Positions 52,469 to 61,800 of a DNA stretch of 64,000 nucleotides are shown piece after piece. Location: contig WGMT01000036.1 of the NCBI GenBank assembly GCA_016124945.1, positions 1-64,000 of the forward strand, in the 5' to 3' direction. The stretch's first letter is position 1. The number at the start of each line of letters is the position of its first letter. The notes beneath the pieces were generated by a model that made no database searches, was not told where the DNA came from, and saw only the letters and a list, made by a program, of their open reading frames with translations. The translations under genes and the position numbers were made by a program. The stretch is from a bacterium (lineage in GTDB: Bacteria > Chloroflexota > Anaerolineae > Caldilineales > Caldilineaceae).

Positions 52469-54931
52469 GTGCAGGCAAAACAGGGTACTCTCCGCACTGT
52501 AGTGGTCGTGTTGATCGCCAGTCTGGTGCTGACGGCATGCAACGGCAGCAATGGGCAAGGCTCCACCTGGTTCAATCTTCCCTCAATACCCGTAACGCTC
52601 GATGCACAGGGCAACGCCTCTGTGCTCGGTTTCAGCCTCGGGTATATTGGACTCCAGCCTTCGCTCATTGCTCAACTGCAAGCCGCCAACGTCCAGGAAC
52701 TGGAGATCCGCATTGGTCACAATGGGATTTTCCTCTACCAGAACGGTCAGGCCTTGCCCTATATCGCCTGGAATGACCAGTCTGTAGAGACGCTGAACAG
52801 CGTCCTGCGCAGTGGTGCGCTTGATAGCTACGGCGTACCAGGCGACACTGTGGCCACAGCGCTGCCCTGGGCGCGGCGGATCGGTTTGGGCGTCGATCTG
52901 AGACTGCCGCTAGCTTCCGGCGCCACCGCATTGGACATTCCTAACTGGCGCGGTGAAACCCCGGTTACAGCGGGTGGCGACGTTGCCACCACCATTGGGC
53001 CGATTGCCATCAACGGCCTCGCCTTTGATCAATCGGGCAATGCCAGCATTGCAGGTACATCGCTCTCGGACCTGGGTATTGCTTTTGCACTGCCGGCCAA
53101 TGTTCTCCAAATTTTGCAACAGATTAACGCCGAACAGGTGAGCATCAACACCTCGTCCACCGGCATTCAACTGGCGCTCAATGGCCAGCCACTGCCCAGC
53201 ATCGCCTACAACGGCGAAAGCCTGGGGCGTGCGCTTGGGTTGGCACAGCCTTTTGTGGCCGGCACGCCCATGGAAAGCACACTGGCCGACCTTGGCCCGC
53301 AGCTTGAAGGTGCAGACATCGAAGTGGCTGTATCCTTTACCGGCGAACCCGTGGGCGGCATTCAGATTGCTTCGGTGCCATTGCAATTACAGGCCGACGG
53401 TAGACTGAGCGCTTATGGCATCGCTGTAACCAATGTGGGTGCGGATCTTGTGGGCAGCTTACAGGGTGCCGGCGTGGAGCAACTCTTCGTCAACATCGCC
53501 CAAGACAACCTCATCCTGGCCGTTAACGGCGAAGCGCTGCCAGTGATCACCTGGAGCCCCGAAACCCTGGCGCTAATCGGCGACTTGGCCCCTGCTCTAG
53601 GGCTGCCCGCCGACATGATTGGCAGTGTCCTTCCCCTTGTGCAGGGCCTGCTCTCGGAAAGCCCGCTGGGGCTGTCCATTGCCGTTGCCCCCGCAACTTC
53701 GGCGGAACCAGTGGCCGTTGATGCCACCGTACCGGATGTGGCTGGCCTGCCCGAACCTGACATTCAGATCGGCGCAGTCCTTCAGAATGGACAGTTGCAG
53801 TCGGTGGCCGGTTTGCCCGTCTCCACCCTGAGCGGCCTGGGCATCGCCATCCCCGCCCTACCCGCCGACATTGTGAACATCCTCAACAGCCTGGGCGTCA
53901 ACCAGTTGCAGATTGTCAGCAGCAGCAACGTGCTAGTCGTCCGCGGTGACGAGTCCACACTGCTGGCGTTGACCTACACCGATGAGTCGCTGGGCAACCT
54001 GCTCTCCCTCGTCGGCGCGTTGACCGGTGACACCGGCTTGATTGACACTGTGAATCAGTACCTACCGCTGATCACGGCGCAAAACCTCAACATTGTCGTC
54101 GGCCTTAACGGCGGCGAAGCACCCGCCACGCGCCTCACCGACATCCCGCTCACCGTCCAGCAGGACGGCAGCCTGTTGGTCTACGGTGCAGATCTGGGCC
54201 TCGGTTCGCTGCTGCCGGCGGAAACCATCGCCCTGTTACAGTCTGCCGACCTCCAGCAGGTGAACCTCGACATTCAGGGCAACAGCCTCTACCTGGCCGT
54301 CAACGGCGAAGCGCTGCCCGTGATTTCGTGGAACGTAGACGCCCTCGACACCGTGCAGCAGGTGGTGGGTGCACTGGTCGCCGTATCGCCCGAGCTCCTG
54401 GGCACGGTGCTGGAACTGCTCCAGACCACCGACATCGGCCTCCAGGTCGGCCTACCGCCTGCACAGGGAGCGACTGCCATTGTTGTGCCTGCCGACTTCG
54501 ACGTGACGCAGATGCAGTTGCAGGCCCCCGACCTGGGTGGCATCGATCCGCCGGTGGTGCAACTGGTGTTGAACTACGAGAACGGTCGACTGGTGGAAGC
54601 CGGTGGCATCCCAGTGGAAGTACTGGCTGCACTTGGCCTGCCGCCGTTGGATCTACCCGCCAATCTCAACGCCGTCCTCGCCGGTCAGTTTAATCAGGTG
54701 CGTTTGGTGGGTTCGCCCAATATGATGGAAATCATGGGCGGCGACACCACGCTGATGACGCTGAGCTACGACACAGCCACTCTGGAAAACACGCTGGACG
54801 TAGCTAGTCCTTTCCTGCCGGCCCAGTTCAGCAGCATCCTCAGCGACGAAGGCATCGGCGCTCTGCTCGGCCAGAACATTCTGCCGCTGCTCACCAGTGC
54901 CAACGTCAACGTGACGGCCAATCTCGAATAA
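52469..54931 (+). CDS. Lipoprotein with six internal repeats
   Basis: This 820-residue protein is not assigned to a known family. The start is GTG 52469, because AAAGGAGA lies 6 nt upstream. The N-terminus is a lipoprotein signal with lipobox VLTAC, lipidated Cys at about residue 24. The mature protein has six diverged units of about 120-145 residues, each with a motif like NGxxLPxIxW at about residues 91, 237, 352, 494, 611 and 757 (NGQALPYIAWN, NGQPLPSIAYN, NGEALPVITWS, DESTLLALTYT, NGEALPVISWN, GDTTLMTLSYD). It has many conserved Gly/Asn and almost no Cys. It may form a beta-rich surface layer or binding protein. A good terminator follows. Confidence 0.75.
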   Translation: MQAKQGTLRTVVVVLIASLVLTACNGSNGQGSTWFNLPSIPVTLDAQGNASVLGFSLGYIGLQPSLIAQLQAANVQELEIRIGHNGIFLYQNGQALPYIAWNDQSVETLNSVLRSGALDSYGVPGDTVATALPWARRIGLGVDLRLPLASGATALDIPNWRGETPVTAGGDVATTIGPIAINGLAFDQSGNASIAGTSLSDLGIAFALPANVLQILQQINAEQVSINTSSTGIQLALNGQPLPSIAYNGESLGRALGLAQPFVAGTPMESTLADLGPQLEGADIEVAVSFTGEPVGGIQIASVPLQLQADGRLSAYGIAVTNVGADLVGSLQGAGVEQLFVNIAQDNLILAVNGEALPVITWSPETLALIGDLAPALGLPADMIGSVLPLVQGLLSESPLGLSIAVAPATSAEPVAVDATVPDVAGLPEPDIQIGAVLQNGQLQSVAGLPVSTLSGLGIAIPALPADIVNILNSLGVNQLQIVSSSNVLVVRGDESTLLALTYTDESLGNLLSLVGALTGDTGLIDTVNQYLPLITAQNLNIVVGLNGGEAPATRLTDIPLTVQQDGSLLVYGADLGLGSLLPAETIALLQSADLQQVNLDIQGNSLYLAVNGEALPVISWNVDALDTVQQVVGALVAVSPELLGTVLELLQTTDIGLQVGLPPAQGATAIVVPADFDVTQMQLQAPDLGGIDPPVVQLVLNYENGRLVEAGGIPVEVLAALGLPPLDLPANLNAVLAGQFNQVRLVGSPNMMEIMGGDTTLMTLSYDTATLENTLDVASPFLPAQFSSILSDEGIGALLGQNILPLLTSANVNVTANLE

Positions 54932-54962
54932 GCAACCGGCTCGTCGCAGACGAAGAATTTCC

Positions 54963-54997
54963 GAAGCCACCTCTCCGACGAGAGGTGGCTTCTTTTT
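54963..54997 (+). terminator. Intrinsic terminator after the six-repeat lipoprotein
   Basis: A perfect 13-bp stem (54963-54975 with 54980-54992) with a CGAC loop is followed by TTTTT. It is 31 nt after the stop. Confidence 0.9.
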
Positions 54998-55002
54998 GAG
55001 AA

Positions 55003-55065
55003 GGGATTGGTGATGGGTGACTGGGGCAGAAACAAGATCCGCCCCAATCACCAATCACCAATCCC
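55003..55065. repeat. Heptamer-type inverted repeat, family A copy 3
   Basis: The 25-nt arms (55003-55027 and 55041-55065) differ at two positions and consist of gattggt heptamers ending in ggggc. It is placed between a terminator and the ribosome-binding site of the next gene. Confidence 0.8.
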
Positions 55066-55098
55066 TCCATGTCTACAAAAAAGATCAGGAGAAAAACC

Positions 55099-56454
55099 AT
55101 GTCCTTTGATCCTTCAATACTGAGGCCGGATGGGCGGCGAGAACAGATCGTTTCGGTGCTTCAGGCTGCGCTGGATGCTGTGGATCCGTTTAAGGCCGTG
55201 CAGAAGGCGTTGCAACGTGACGGAAACGAACTGCTCGTGGGCGGGAGACGCTACGATCTGGCGCGCTATCGGCGTGTCCTTGTGATTGGGGCGGGGAAGG
55301 CAGGTGCGCCCATGGCCCAGGCCGTCGAGGACGTGCTGGGCGACGTGCTCATAGACGGGCTAGTGGTGGTGAAGACGGAACACAGCGCGCCTACCCAACG
55401 GGTGCGCATCGTGGAGGCTAGCCACCCCGTCCCCGACGCGGCGGGCGTGGCGGCAGGGCAAGCGATTCTGGGGCTGGCCCACGACGCCGGCGAGGACGAT
55501 CTCGTCATCGCATTGCTCTCAGGCGGCGGCTCGGCGCTGCTCGTCTCTCCGGCAGAAGGGCTGACCCTGGCCGATAAGCAAGGTCTAAGCAAGGCGCTGC
55601 TTGCCTGTGGCGCGTCGATCAACGAGATTAATGTGCTGCGCAAGCATTGCAGCGCGCTGAAAGGCGGACAGTTGGCGCGCGCCGTGGCCCCGGCCACACT
55701 GATCACGCTTGTCCTCAGCGACGTGATCGGCAGCCCGCTGGACGTCATCGCCAGTGGACCCACCGTGCCTGACAGCAGTACCTGGGCCGATGCCTGGGCG
55801 CTGGTGGAAAAGTACGATCTGGTTGATCAACTACCCTCTGCGGTGACGGCTCGACTACGCGCAGGATTGGCAGGCAGCATCGCCGATACGCCTAAGCCCG
55901 GCGATTCGATCTTTACGCAGACGCAGACCCTGGTCGTCGCCGACAATGATCTGGGGGCACAGGCAGCGTTGGCGCGGGCTGACAGCCTGGGTTACAACAC
56001 GCTGCTCCTCTCCACCTACGTGGAAGGCGAAGCGGCGGAGGTGGCGAAGGTGCTAGTCGCACTGGGCAAGGAAGTACGCCACAGTGGCCGTCCCATTGCC
56101 GCGCCCGCCTGCATTGTCCTCGGTGGGGAGACGACGGTGACGTTGGGGGCGCAACACGGTCACGGTGGGCGTAACCAGGAGTTGGCGCTTGCCGCCGCCC
56201 TGGCACTGCGCGACATGGACGGCGTCACCGTCGTCTCGTTAGCTACTGACGGCACAGACGGCCCCACCGACAGCGCCGGCGGCATGGCGGACAGTGGAAC
56301 CCTCGCCCGCGGCGCACAGGCCGGTCTCAGTGCGCTCGATCACCTGCGCCGCCACGACGCATATCCGTTCCTCAAGGCGACGGACGATCTGCTGGTCACC
56401 GGGCCGACGCGCACAAATGTAAACGATTTGATGTTTGTGTTTGTGGAGAAATGA
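55099..56454 (+). CDS. Glycerate 2-kinase (GckA/TtuD, MOFRL family)
   Basis: This 451-residue protein has the DUF4147 domain, with VIGAGKAGAPMAQAV, HPVPDAAGVAAG and LLSGGGSALL, followed by the MOFRL domain around HGGRNQELALAAA and SLATDGTDGPTDSAGG. It phosphorylates D-glycerate to 2-phosphoglycerate, the lower end of several sugar-acid routes that include the glucarate/galactarate pathway, which fits region 1. The start ATG 55099 follows AGGAG at 7 nt; an earlier ATG at 55069 has no ribosome-binding site. The stop TGA lies in a family-E repeat arm. Confidence 0.92.
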   Translation: MSFDPSILRPDGRREQIVSVLQAALDAVDPFKAVQKALQRDGNELLVGGRRYDLARYRRVLVIGAGKAGAPMAQAVEDVLGDVLIDGLVVVKTEHSAPTQRVRIVEASHPVPDAAGVAAGQAILGLAHDAGEDDLVIALLSGGGSALLVSPAEGLTLADKQGLSKALLACGASINEINVLRKHCSALKGGQLARAVAPATLITLVLSDVIGSPLDVIASGPTVPDSSTWADAWALVEKYDLVDQLPSAVTARLRAGLAGSIADTPKPGDSIFTQTQTLVVADNDLGAQAALARADSLGYNTLLLSTYVEGEAAEVAKVLVALGKEVRHSGRPIAAPACIVLGGETTVTLGAQHGHGGRNQELALAAALALRDMDGVTVVSLATDGTDGPTDSAGGMADSGTLARGAQAGLSALDHLRRHDAYPFLKATDDLLVTGPTRTNVNDLMFVFVEK

Positions 56455-56587
56455 CGACGGACGATGGACGACAGACGACGTGACGGCGTTGCACACGTCC
56501 TTTTCGCGTCTTTTGTGTAACGTAAAAAGAGTGAGCTACGCCCACTGGTGAGAATGTGCCCTGCACGTCGTCCATCGTCCGTCGTCA
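56452..56587. repeat. Heptamer-type inverted repeat, family E copy 2, overlapping a stop codon
   Basis: The 21-bp arms (56452-56472 with 56567-56587) are perfectly complementary, made of gacggac/gatggac heptamers. The stop codon of the glycerate kinase is the first triplet of arm 1. Confidence 0.82.
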
Positions 56588-56676
56588 TTCTTAGCGATCC
56601 CTGTTACTGTGATCGCGCACAACATTGTCTACCATCGGTAGCATCATACTCAACCCAACAACAAGAAGGAGCGATC

Positions 56677-57033
56677 ATGCCGAAGTTGACGGTGGAAGGT
56701 TTCGAGACGGTGGAAGTGCCCATGGGCAAGCGGCTGGTACTGGCAATGGTGGAAGATGCCGGTGTGGATCAGTTACACGCCTGCGGCGGCAATTGCAAGT
56801 GCACCACCTGCCAGGTGGAGTTCGTCGACGGGGAACCGGATCGCATAACCCAGGCCGAAAAGGACAAGCTGGCCGAACGTGGTCTTTCGGATGTGCGTCT
56901 GTCGTGCCAGCTCTATGTGGACGCCGACATGACTGTACGCGCCGTCAGCCGCCTCGAAGGCAGCGGTCGCCCTGATCCCGGCTCCACGCCGGAGCCCGAA
57001 ATCCAGCCGACACCGGTATGGGTGGAGAAATAG
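56677..57033 (+). CDS. 2Fe-2S ferredoxin
   Basis: This 118-residue electron carrier has the plant/adrenodoxin-type motif CGGNCKCTTC with the C-x5-C-x2-C ligands, and a distal Cys in RLSCQLYV. One extra Cys lies inside the motif. The 17-residue C-terminal tail is Pro- and Glu-rich and not part of the fold. It starts at ATG 56677 with AAGGAG upstream. Its redox partner is not in the window; it is monocistronic with a strong terminator. Confidence 0.92.
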   Translation: MPKLTVEGFETVEVPMGKRLVLAMVEDAGVDQLHACGGNCKCTTCQVEFVDGEPDRITQAEKDKLAERGLSDVRLSCQLYVDADMTVRAVSRLEGSGRPDPGSTPEPEIQPTPVWVEK

Positions 57034-57046
57034 GAACAGGCCCAAC

Positions 57047-57086
57047 AAAAAAGAGCGGAACCAGAAGGCTGGTTCCGCTCTTTTTT
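57047..57086. terminator. Strong bidirectional terminator after the ferredoxin
   Basis: A 17-bp perfect stem (57047-57063 with 57070-57086) includes A and T runs at the ends, with a 6-nt loop. It serves the plus strand and could also terminate minus-strand transcription of the nuclease gene. Confidence 0.9.
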
Positions 57087-57134
57087 GTCGACATTGGGCA
57101 ATGCTAAAGTGAAGCTACTTTGAAACCCATAGTT

Positions 57135-57254
57135 TGACTAGCGCCGGTTGAGTAGCGCAGCGTATCGAAACCAAGCGGGTCGACGAGACCTGTTTTTCTG
57201 TAGACCCGTTCCTTGGTTTCGATACGCTGCGCTACTCAACCGGCGTCACTAGTC
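57135..57254. repeat. Long inverted repeat element with 32-bp arms
   Basis: The perfect arms of 32 bp at 57143-57174 and 57213-57244 start with gccggttgagtagcgcagcg. Shorter inner arms (57176-57181 with 57203-57208) and outer arms (gactag 57135-57140 with ctagtc 57249-57254) extend the stem. The loop is T-rich. The motif ggtttcgatacgc...gctactcaacc is remembered as a common bacterial intergenic repeat. It may be a REP-like or miniature mobile element. Confidence 0.85.
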
Positions 57255-57304
57255 CAACACAAACTTCGGTTATCAAAGTAGCATTACTTTAGAATACTAG
57301 TCGA

Positions 57305-58276
57305 TTAGGGTTTCGCGTCCCCGAGCGGGGGGGAGGTGAGGAGGGCGTTGAGTTCGTCCTCGGTGAGGCCGGTTACCTCGGCGATGAGGACGGGGTCAAT
57401 GCCGTGGGCGAACATAGCCAGGGCGGTCTGGTGGAGAGCGTCCTCGCGGCCTTTTTCAATGCCTTGCTCGATGCCTTGCTTAATGCCCTTCTCGATGCCT
57501 TGCTCAATACCTTGCTCATACCATCGTTCTTGTTGTTTCCTTATACTCGTCTGTAGCATACTAGTGACCTCCTCTGCAGAACGATAAACTTCAACCAGCG
57601 AGGCGTAATCTTCGGGTTTGACGTAGCCGTAAATGGTCAGTTGTTTGTACCAGTTGAAGAAGAGCGAGATGGCTTGCCGGTCTTCTTCGCTGTCAAAAAG
57701 CGTCAGAAACTGCTCGGTTAACAGGTTGATATCCGGTTTGGATTCGGCCAGGAAAAGCGTGGAGACGATGTTCTGAATGCCCAGCAACTGCTCCTGGCTG
57801 AACTCGTTGGCTGCCAGTTTGAAGTAGCGAAAGCCAATGGCGTAATCGCCCAGGGCAGGTTCTGCTTCCACCAACTCTGCCATCGTCTGTGCGGCGGACC
57901 AATTTTCGTCTCCATTATACAACAGCAGGGGGAAGATGGGCGGTAGTTTGGTTACACCCTTGCGACCTTGAAGCCAGGCCATATAGAAGTTGGTGATGTA
58001 GTTGAGCATGCGCAACGGCATCCACTTTTCCACCGTGGACTGGAACTCAATTAAGACGTAGACATAGAGTTCGTCGTCGCCCCAGGGCAGGCGATAGATG
58101 AGATCGCTCTCGGTGTGTTGATAGTCTTCGGAGACAAAAGACTTGTCCACGCGTTCGGCGCGGTCGAAATCGAGTTGGGCCACCCAAGGCTGGGCGACGA
58201 AGGTCTCCATCAACTGGCGAAAGATGGTAGGATTTGAGAAGAGGATCTTATAGCCGCTGTCGTGGACGTGGGTCAT
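57305..58276 (-). CDS. Rpn family recombination-promoting nuclease / PD-(D/E)XK protein
   Basis: This protein of about 323 residues belongs to the Rpn/transposase_31-like group. The early DYQHTESDLIYRL and VYVLIEFQS give the D...ExQ-type PD-(D/E)XK core (Asp in SDLIYRL, Glu-Phe-Gln-Ser). The C-terminal region (about 255-290) is a run of EQGIEKGIKQ-type repeats that may mediate dimerisation, followed by a helical VAEVTGLTEDEL segment. Members promote RecA-independent DNA exchange and often lie near repeats, as here. The ATG 58276 with GGAAG upstream was chosen over GTG 58282. Confidence 0.88.
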   Translation of the reverse strand: MTHVHDSGYKILFSNPTIFRQLMETFVAQPWVAQLDFDRAERVDKSFVSEDYQHTESDLIYRLPWGDDELYVYVLIEFQSTVEKWMPLRMLNYITNFYMAWLQGRKGVTKLPPIFPLLLYNGDENWSAAQTMAELVEAEPALGDYAIGFRYFKLAANEFSQEQLLGIQNIVSTLFLAESKPDINLLTEQFLTLFDSEEDRQAISLFFNWYKQLTIYGYVKPEDYASLVEVYRSAEEVTSMLQTSIRKQQERWYEQGIEQGIEKGIKQGIEQGIEKGREDALHQTALAMFAHGIDPVLIAEVTGLTEDELNALLTSPPLGDAKP

Positions 58277-58291
58277 GCACACTTCCAGAAT

Positions 58292-58327
58292 AGGGATTGG
58301 TGATTTGTGACTGGTGATTGGGGCAGA
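58292..58327. repeat. Single arm of heptamer repeat, family A
   Basis: Here gattggt-type heptamers end in ggggcagaa as in the other family-A arms, but no complementary arm is within 300 bp. It directly precedes the nuclease gene on the minus strand. Confidence 0.65.
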
Positions 58328-58649
58328 ACTCTACGCCTGTCACATTGTAATAGTGGCAGTTTAGCCGAACGAATGTTCTTGTCAAGGGGTGGGGTGGGGA
58401 ATCAACGCGGTGTTGTGTGACTTTCAGCGAAACCCTTACTGCCATCGCTTGTCTTATGCGCGTCACCTACCCAAAGATAGAAAAACTAAGCATTGACAGC
58501 CCATGTCTATTGCTCACAATGGAGATACCGTCGTCGGTCGTCAGTGGTCCGTCGCCAACAGACGACCCTCCGCTAGGACAATTCCACCCCCCAGACACGC
58601 TGGTGCCGGACGCGGGGCTGGTCCTCGATTACAATCGGTATCGTAACCA

Positions 58650-58687
58650 AAAATCACCCCGCCGAGGGCATGGTCCTCGGCGGGGTG
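58650..58687 (-). terminator. Intrinsic terminator of the large secreted protein gene
   Basis: A 13-bp GC-rich stem (58655-58667 with 58675-58687) is followed on the minus strand by ATTTTT. It lies 138 nt after the stop at 58825. Confidence 0.8.
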
Positions 58688-58824
58688 GTTGTGTTGTGGG
58701 TTTAGCACATACGCATGAAGACATCCAGGAAGGAATTCGTGTCGTTCCCCATAACGTTAGCTGTACAGTGACAATTATCTGTTACGCAATGAGGCAAGCC
58801 ACGCTAATTTCTCCAGGTTGCGCC

Positions 58825-61800
58825 CTACTTCCCCACATTCGGCAAGAAGAGAAGATTCACCGCCGCACCCAAATTGACACTCGTCTCCGCATAGGACGAT
58901 TCCGTGGAGACGTCGACGGCTTTGACGCGGTACTCGAAACGGCCGCCAAAGAGTTCGGCATCGTCGCTGAAGGTGACGGCATCCGCCGCCAGGACGGCGA
59001 TGGGCGTGTACAACGCTTCGCCGGGGACGCTGCGCTCGACGATGTAGCCGCTTTCGCCGTCGGCGTTGTCCAGCCAGGTGAGGATGACCTGCCCACCCAC
59101 CAGCCGCGCCGTGAAGGAGGTGGGCGCAGGCAGGGTGACGCTGCGGGTTGTCCCCTGGGCGGGGGCGGACGGGGCGGATTCGCCCGCGGCGTTGACGCTG
59201 CTTACTTTGTAGAAGCGGGTGCTGTTGGGGCTGAGCGCCTCATCGCGCCAGGATCGTTGATCCGCGCCCACCTGGGCAACTTCGACGAAGCTTCCGGCCT
59301 CGCTGTTGCTGCGCAGGATGCGGAAGCTGTTGAGCGCGTCCACGTCGCCGCCGAAGGACCAATTGACGCGCAGGCTTTCGCTGCCTGTGGTTTGCACCGA
59401 TGTGACAGTCGGCACGGCAGGCAACGCGGGGAGCGGCTGCATCGGTCCCGACAACGCGTACTCAGACGCGGACTGCATCTCTGCGGAAGCAGATGCTGAG
59501 CCGGCGGCGACGCTGTTCTGGTCCCCCAAAGCAAGCACACGCACAAAGTAGGGCAGATCCGGATCGAGGCCCGAAAGGACGGCGCTTTCGACGTTGGCCG
59601 CCACCTGCACGGTCTCGGTGCAGTCGCCGGTGAGGGTGCAGGCGTCGACACGGAAGCCGTTTTCGCCGACGGTGTTGTCGCGCCAGGAGATGCTGAGTTG
59701 GCCGATCCCCGCCTGCACGAGGACGTCGCTGGGCACGGTGAGCCAGGCGTCGGGGCGCACGCCCACGAGGACGTTGTCGGCGCGGGTGACGTAGAGCATG
59801 CGCCCGGAACCGATGACGGGTTGGCTGCGGGCACCGAGCGTACCGCCCAGATCGAGCCGCCAATTCTGGCTGCCAGTGACAAGATCGAGGGCGTAGAGGT
59901 AGCGCCCGGCACTGACGAAGAGTTGTGTACCGTCGGTGGTGGGCGTGGCGGCGATAGGCGTGCCCAGGTTGGTGCGCCACACTTCGCTGCCGGTTGGGGT
60001 CAGGGCGATGACGTCGCCGCCGTTGTTGCCCACGTAGACGGTGTCATCGAAGCCGACGGTGGCTTTGTGCACGATGGCCGCGCCGGTATTCACGCTCCAT
60101 CCACTGCCAAGCGGGTTGGTTGCGCCGGTGAAAAGGAGACCGTTGTCGCCGCCAACCACATAGACGCCCTGGCTAGTGACCACCGGCGGGGTAAGCATCC
60201 CAGCGCCGATCGGACGTTGGGTGAGGCTGTCGTTTCCCCAGCGGTCGACGGCGTGGCGCACGATGGCGTCTGCCGTCGTCCACAGCACTGCGCCATCGGG
60301 CGCGTAGGCCGGTGTCCCGCTGACGGTGACGTCGCTCAGCATGGTCACCTGCCGACCGACAATGCGTTGCATCCCCTGATCGGTGGGGACGTAGACAACG
60401 CCATCTGGGCCGAGACGGGGCGCGCCGATGGCGGCGGCATCCAGACTGATGACGTCGCGGATCTGGAGATCCGGCGCAAGGACGTGCAGGTAGCGCGCTT
60501 CGGCGAAGTAGACGCCGTCTGTGCCGATGGCGGCAGAGGTGTTGAAATCCGGGAAGGGCGGCACCGCGCCGTGGGTGTTGGAGAGGACGACGCTGCCATC
60601 GGGGGCTACAATGGCCGACTGCGCGAAACGCCCAGCCACAACGTTGCCGTCGCGGTTAACGGTGGGCGGCGAGGTGACGTCGTTCAGCGTCCAGGTGATG
60701 CGGCCTACGGTGGGGCCGTGGTAGGGCGTGGCGCTGCTTGCCCACCAGTCGCGACTGTCCTGGGGCCAGGGGGCGAGGGCGTCTGCGCCGTTGCCCCAGT
60801 AGGACATGGCAGGGTCGCCGAAAAGCGTCATTGTCTTGGTGCGGATGTCGTCGAGGCTGTCGGTGGCGAGGACGTTGAACGACTTCCAGGTGGCGTCGCC
60901 GAGGAGACGTCCTTGCAGGAGTTCGCGGTTGAACACGGTCTGGGCGTTGTCCACGCCGGTGACGGGGACCACGGCCAGCGAGCCGAGCCAGGCGGCGGAC
61001 TTGCCCAGCGACATCATGTCACCGCCGATGGCGCGCGGACCGTAGCTGGTGACCACCGAACCGTCGGCGTTGGTGATTTTGCTCCACGAGACGCCGCCGG
61101 TGCCGCAGGCGTTGGCGTAGACCACCGACGGCAGCCCGGCGGGGGCGGGTACGTCGCGGTCGATGTAGCTGTACCATCTGCTCAGATCCCAACAGGAATC
61201 GTCGGGGCAATCTGCGGGGTTGCTGGGTTGTTCGATTTGCTTGTTGTCGTTCCAGTCGTTGATCCAGGATTGGCCCCAGACGCCGTTTTCGTTGCCGTGT
61301 CCGGCCACATTCATCAACCCGAAGCGCTGATTCTGCCAGACGTCGTCTATGTTGGCGTGGCTGAGGGCGATGTCGGGCGTGGCGGCGGTGGGGCTGAGGT
61401 TGGGATCGTTGTGCGGGTTGCTCGACTCATAGAGCGTGATGGTGTCGGTCATGTGGGTGCTGAGCAGCGGTTCCAGTTGACCGGCCAGCGCCGTGGCAGT
61501 GTCGAGGCCGAAAGGACGGCTGCCGTCCCAATCGTAGTAGAGCGAACCGTCGGAGCGCGCCTGGCCGCCGGCAATGTAGCGACCGTTGCTGCCGTCTTCG
61601 TCGGTGACCCAGGATCGGCCGTCCCAGCCCCACAGCCCACCGGCGAGGACAGCGGCGCTCTTGTCCAATGCGCCGCTGCGCTCGAAGCTGACGGCGGTGC
61701 GCAGGGCGGCCTGCACCTCGGCTGGCGTGCTTACGCCCAGCCGCCCGATGGCGATCTCGGCGGTCCAGTTGTCTTCGTTGCCGGGGCCGCCGAACGGTCC

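Larger units (their letters stand above)
58277..58824. other. Intergenic region with single heptamer arm and terminator
   Basis: No gene is supported; a long plus-strand reading frame through here is the shadow of the next gene. It contains a single-arm family-A repeat (58292-58327), a GC-rich terminator for the large secreted protein, and a degenerate gtcgtc-rich stretch around 58527-58565 resembling family E. Confidence 0.6.

Noticed and set aside
57305..58276. Active insertion sequence around the Rpn-type gene
   Set aside because: No terminal inverted repeats flank the gene on both sides and no target-site duplication was seen; the nearby hairpin lies only on one side.
58417..59499. Plus-strand ORF of 360 codons upstream of and overlapping the gingipain-like gene
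   Set aside because: Most of it is antisense to the conserved FN3 domains, and the non-overlapping part holds a terminator for the opposite gene.
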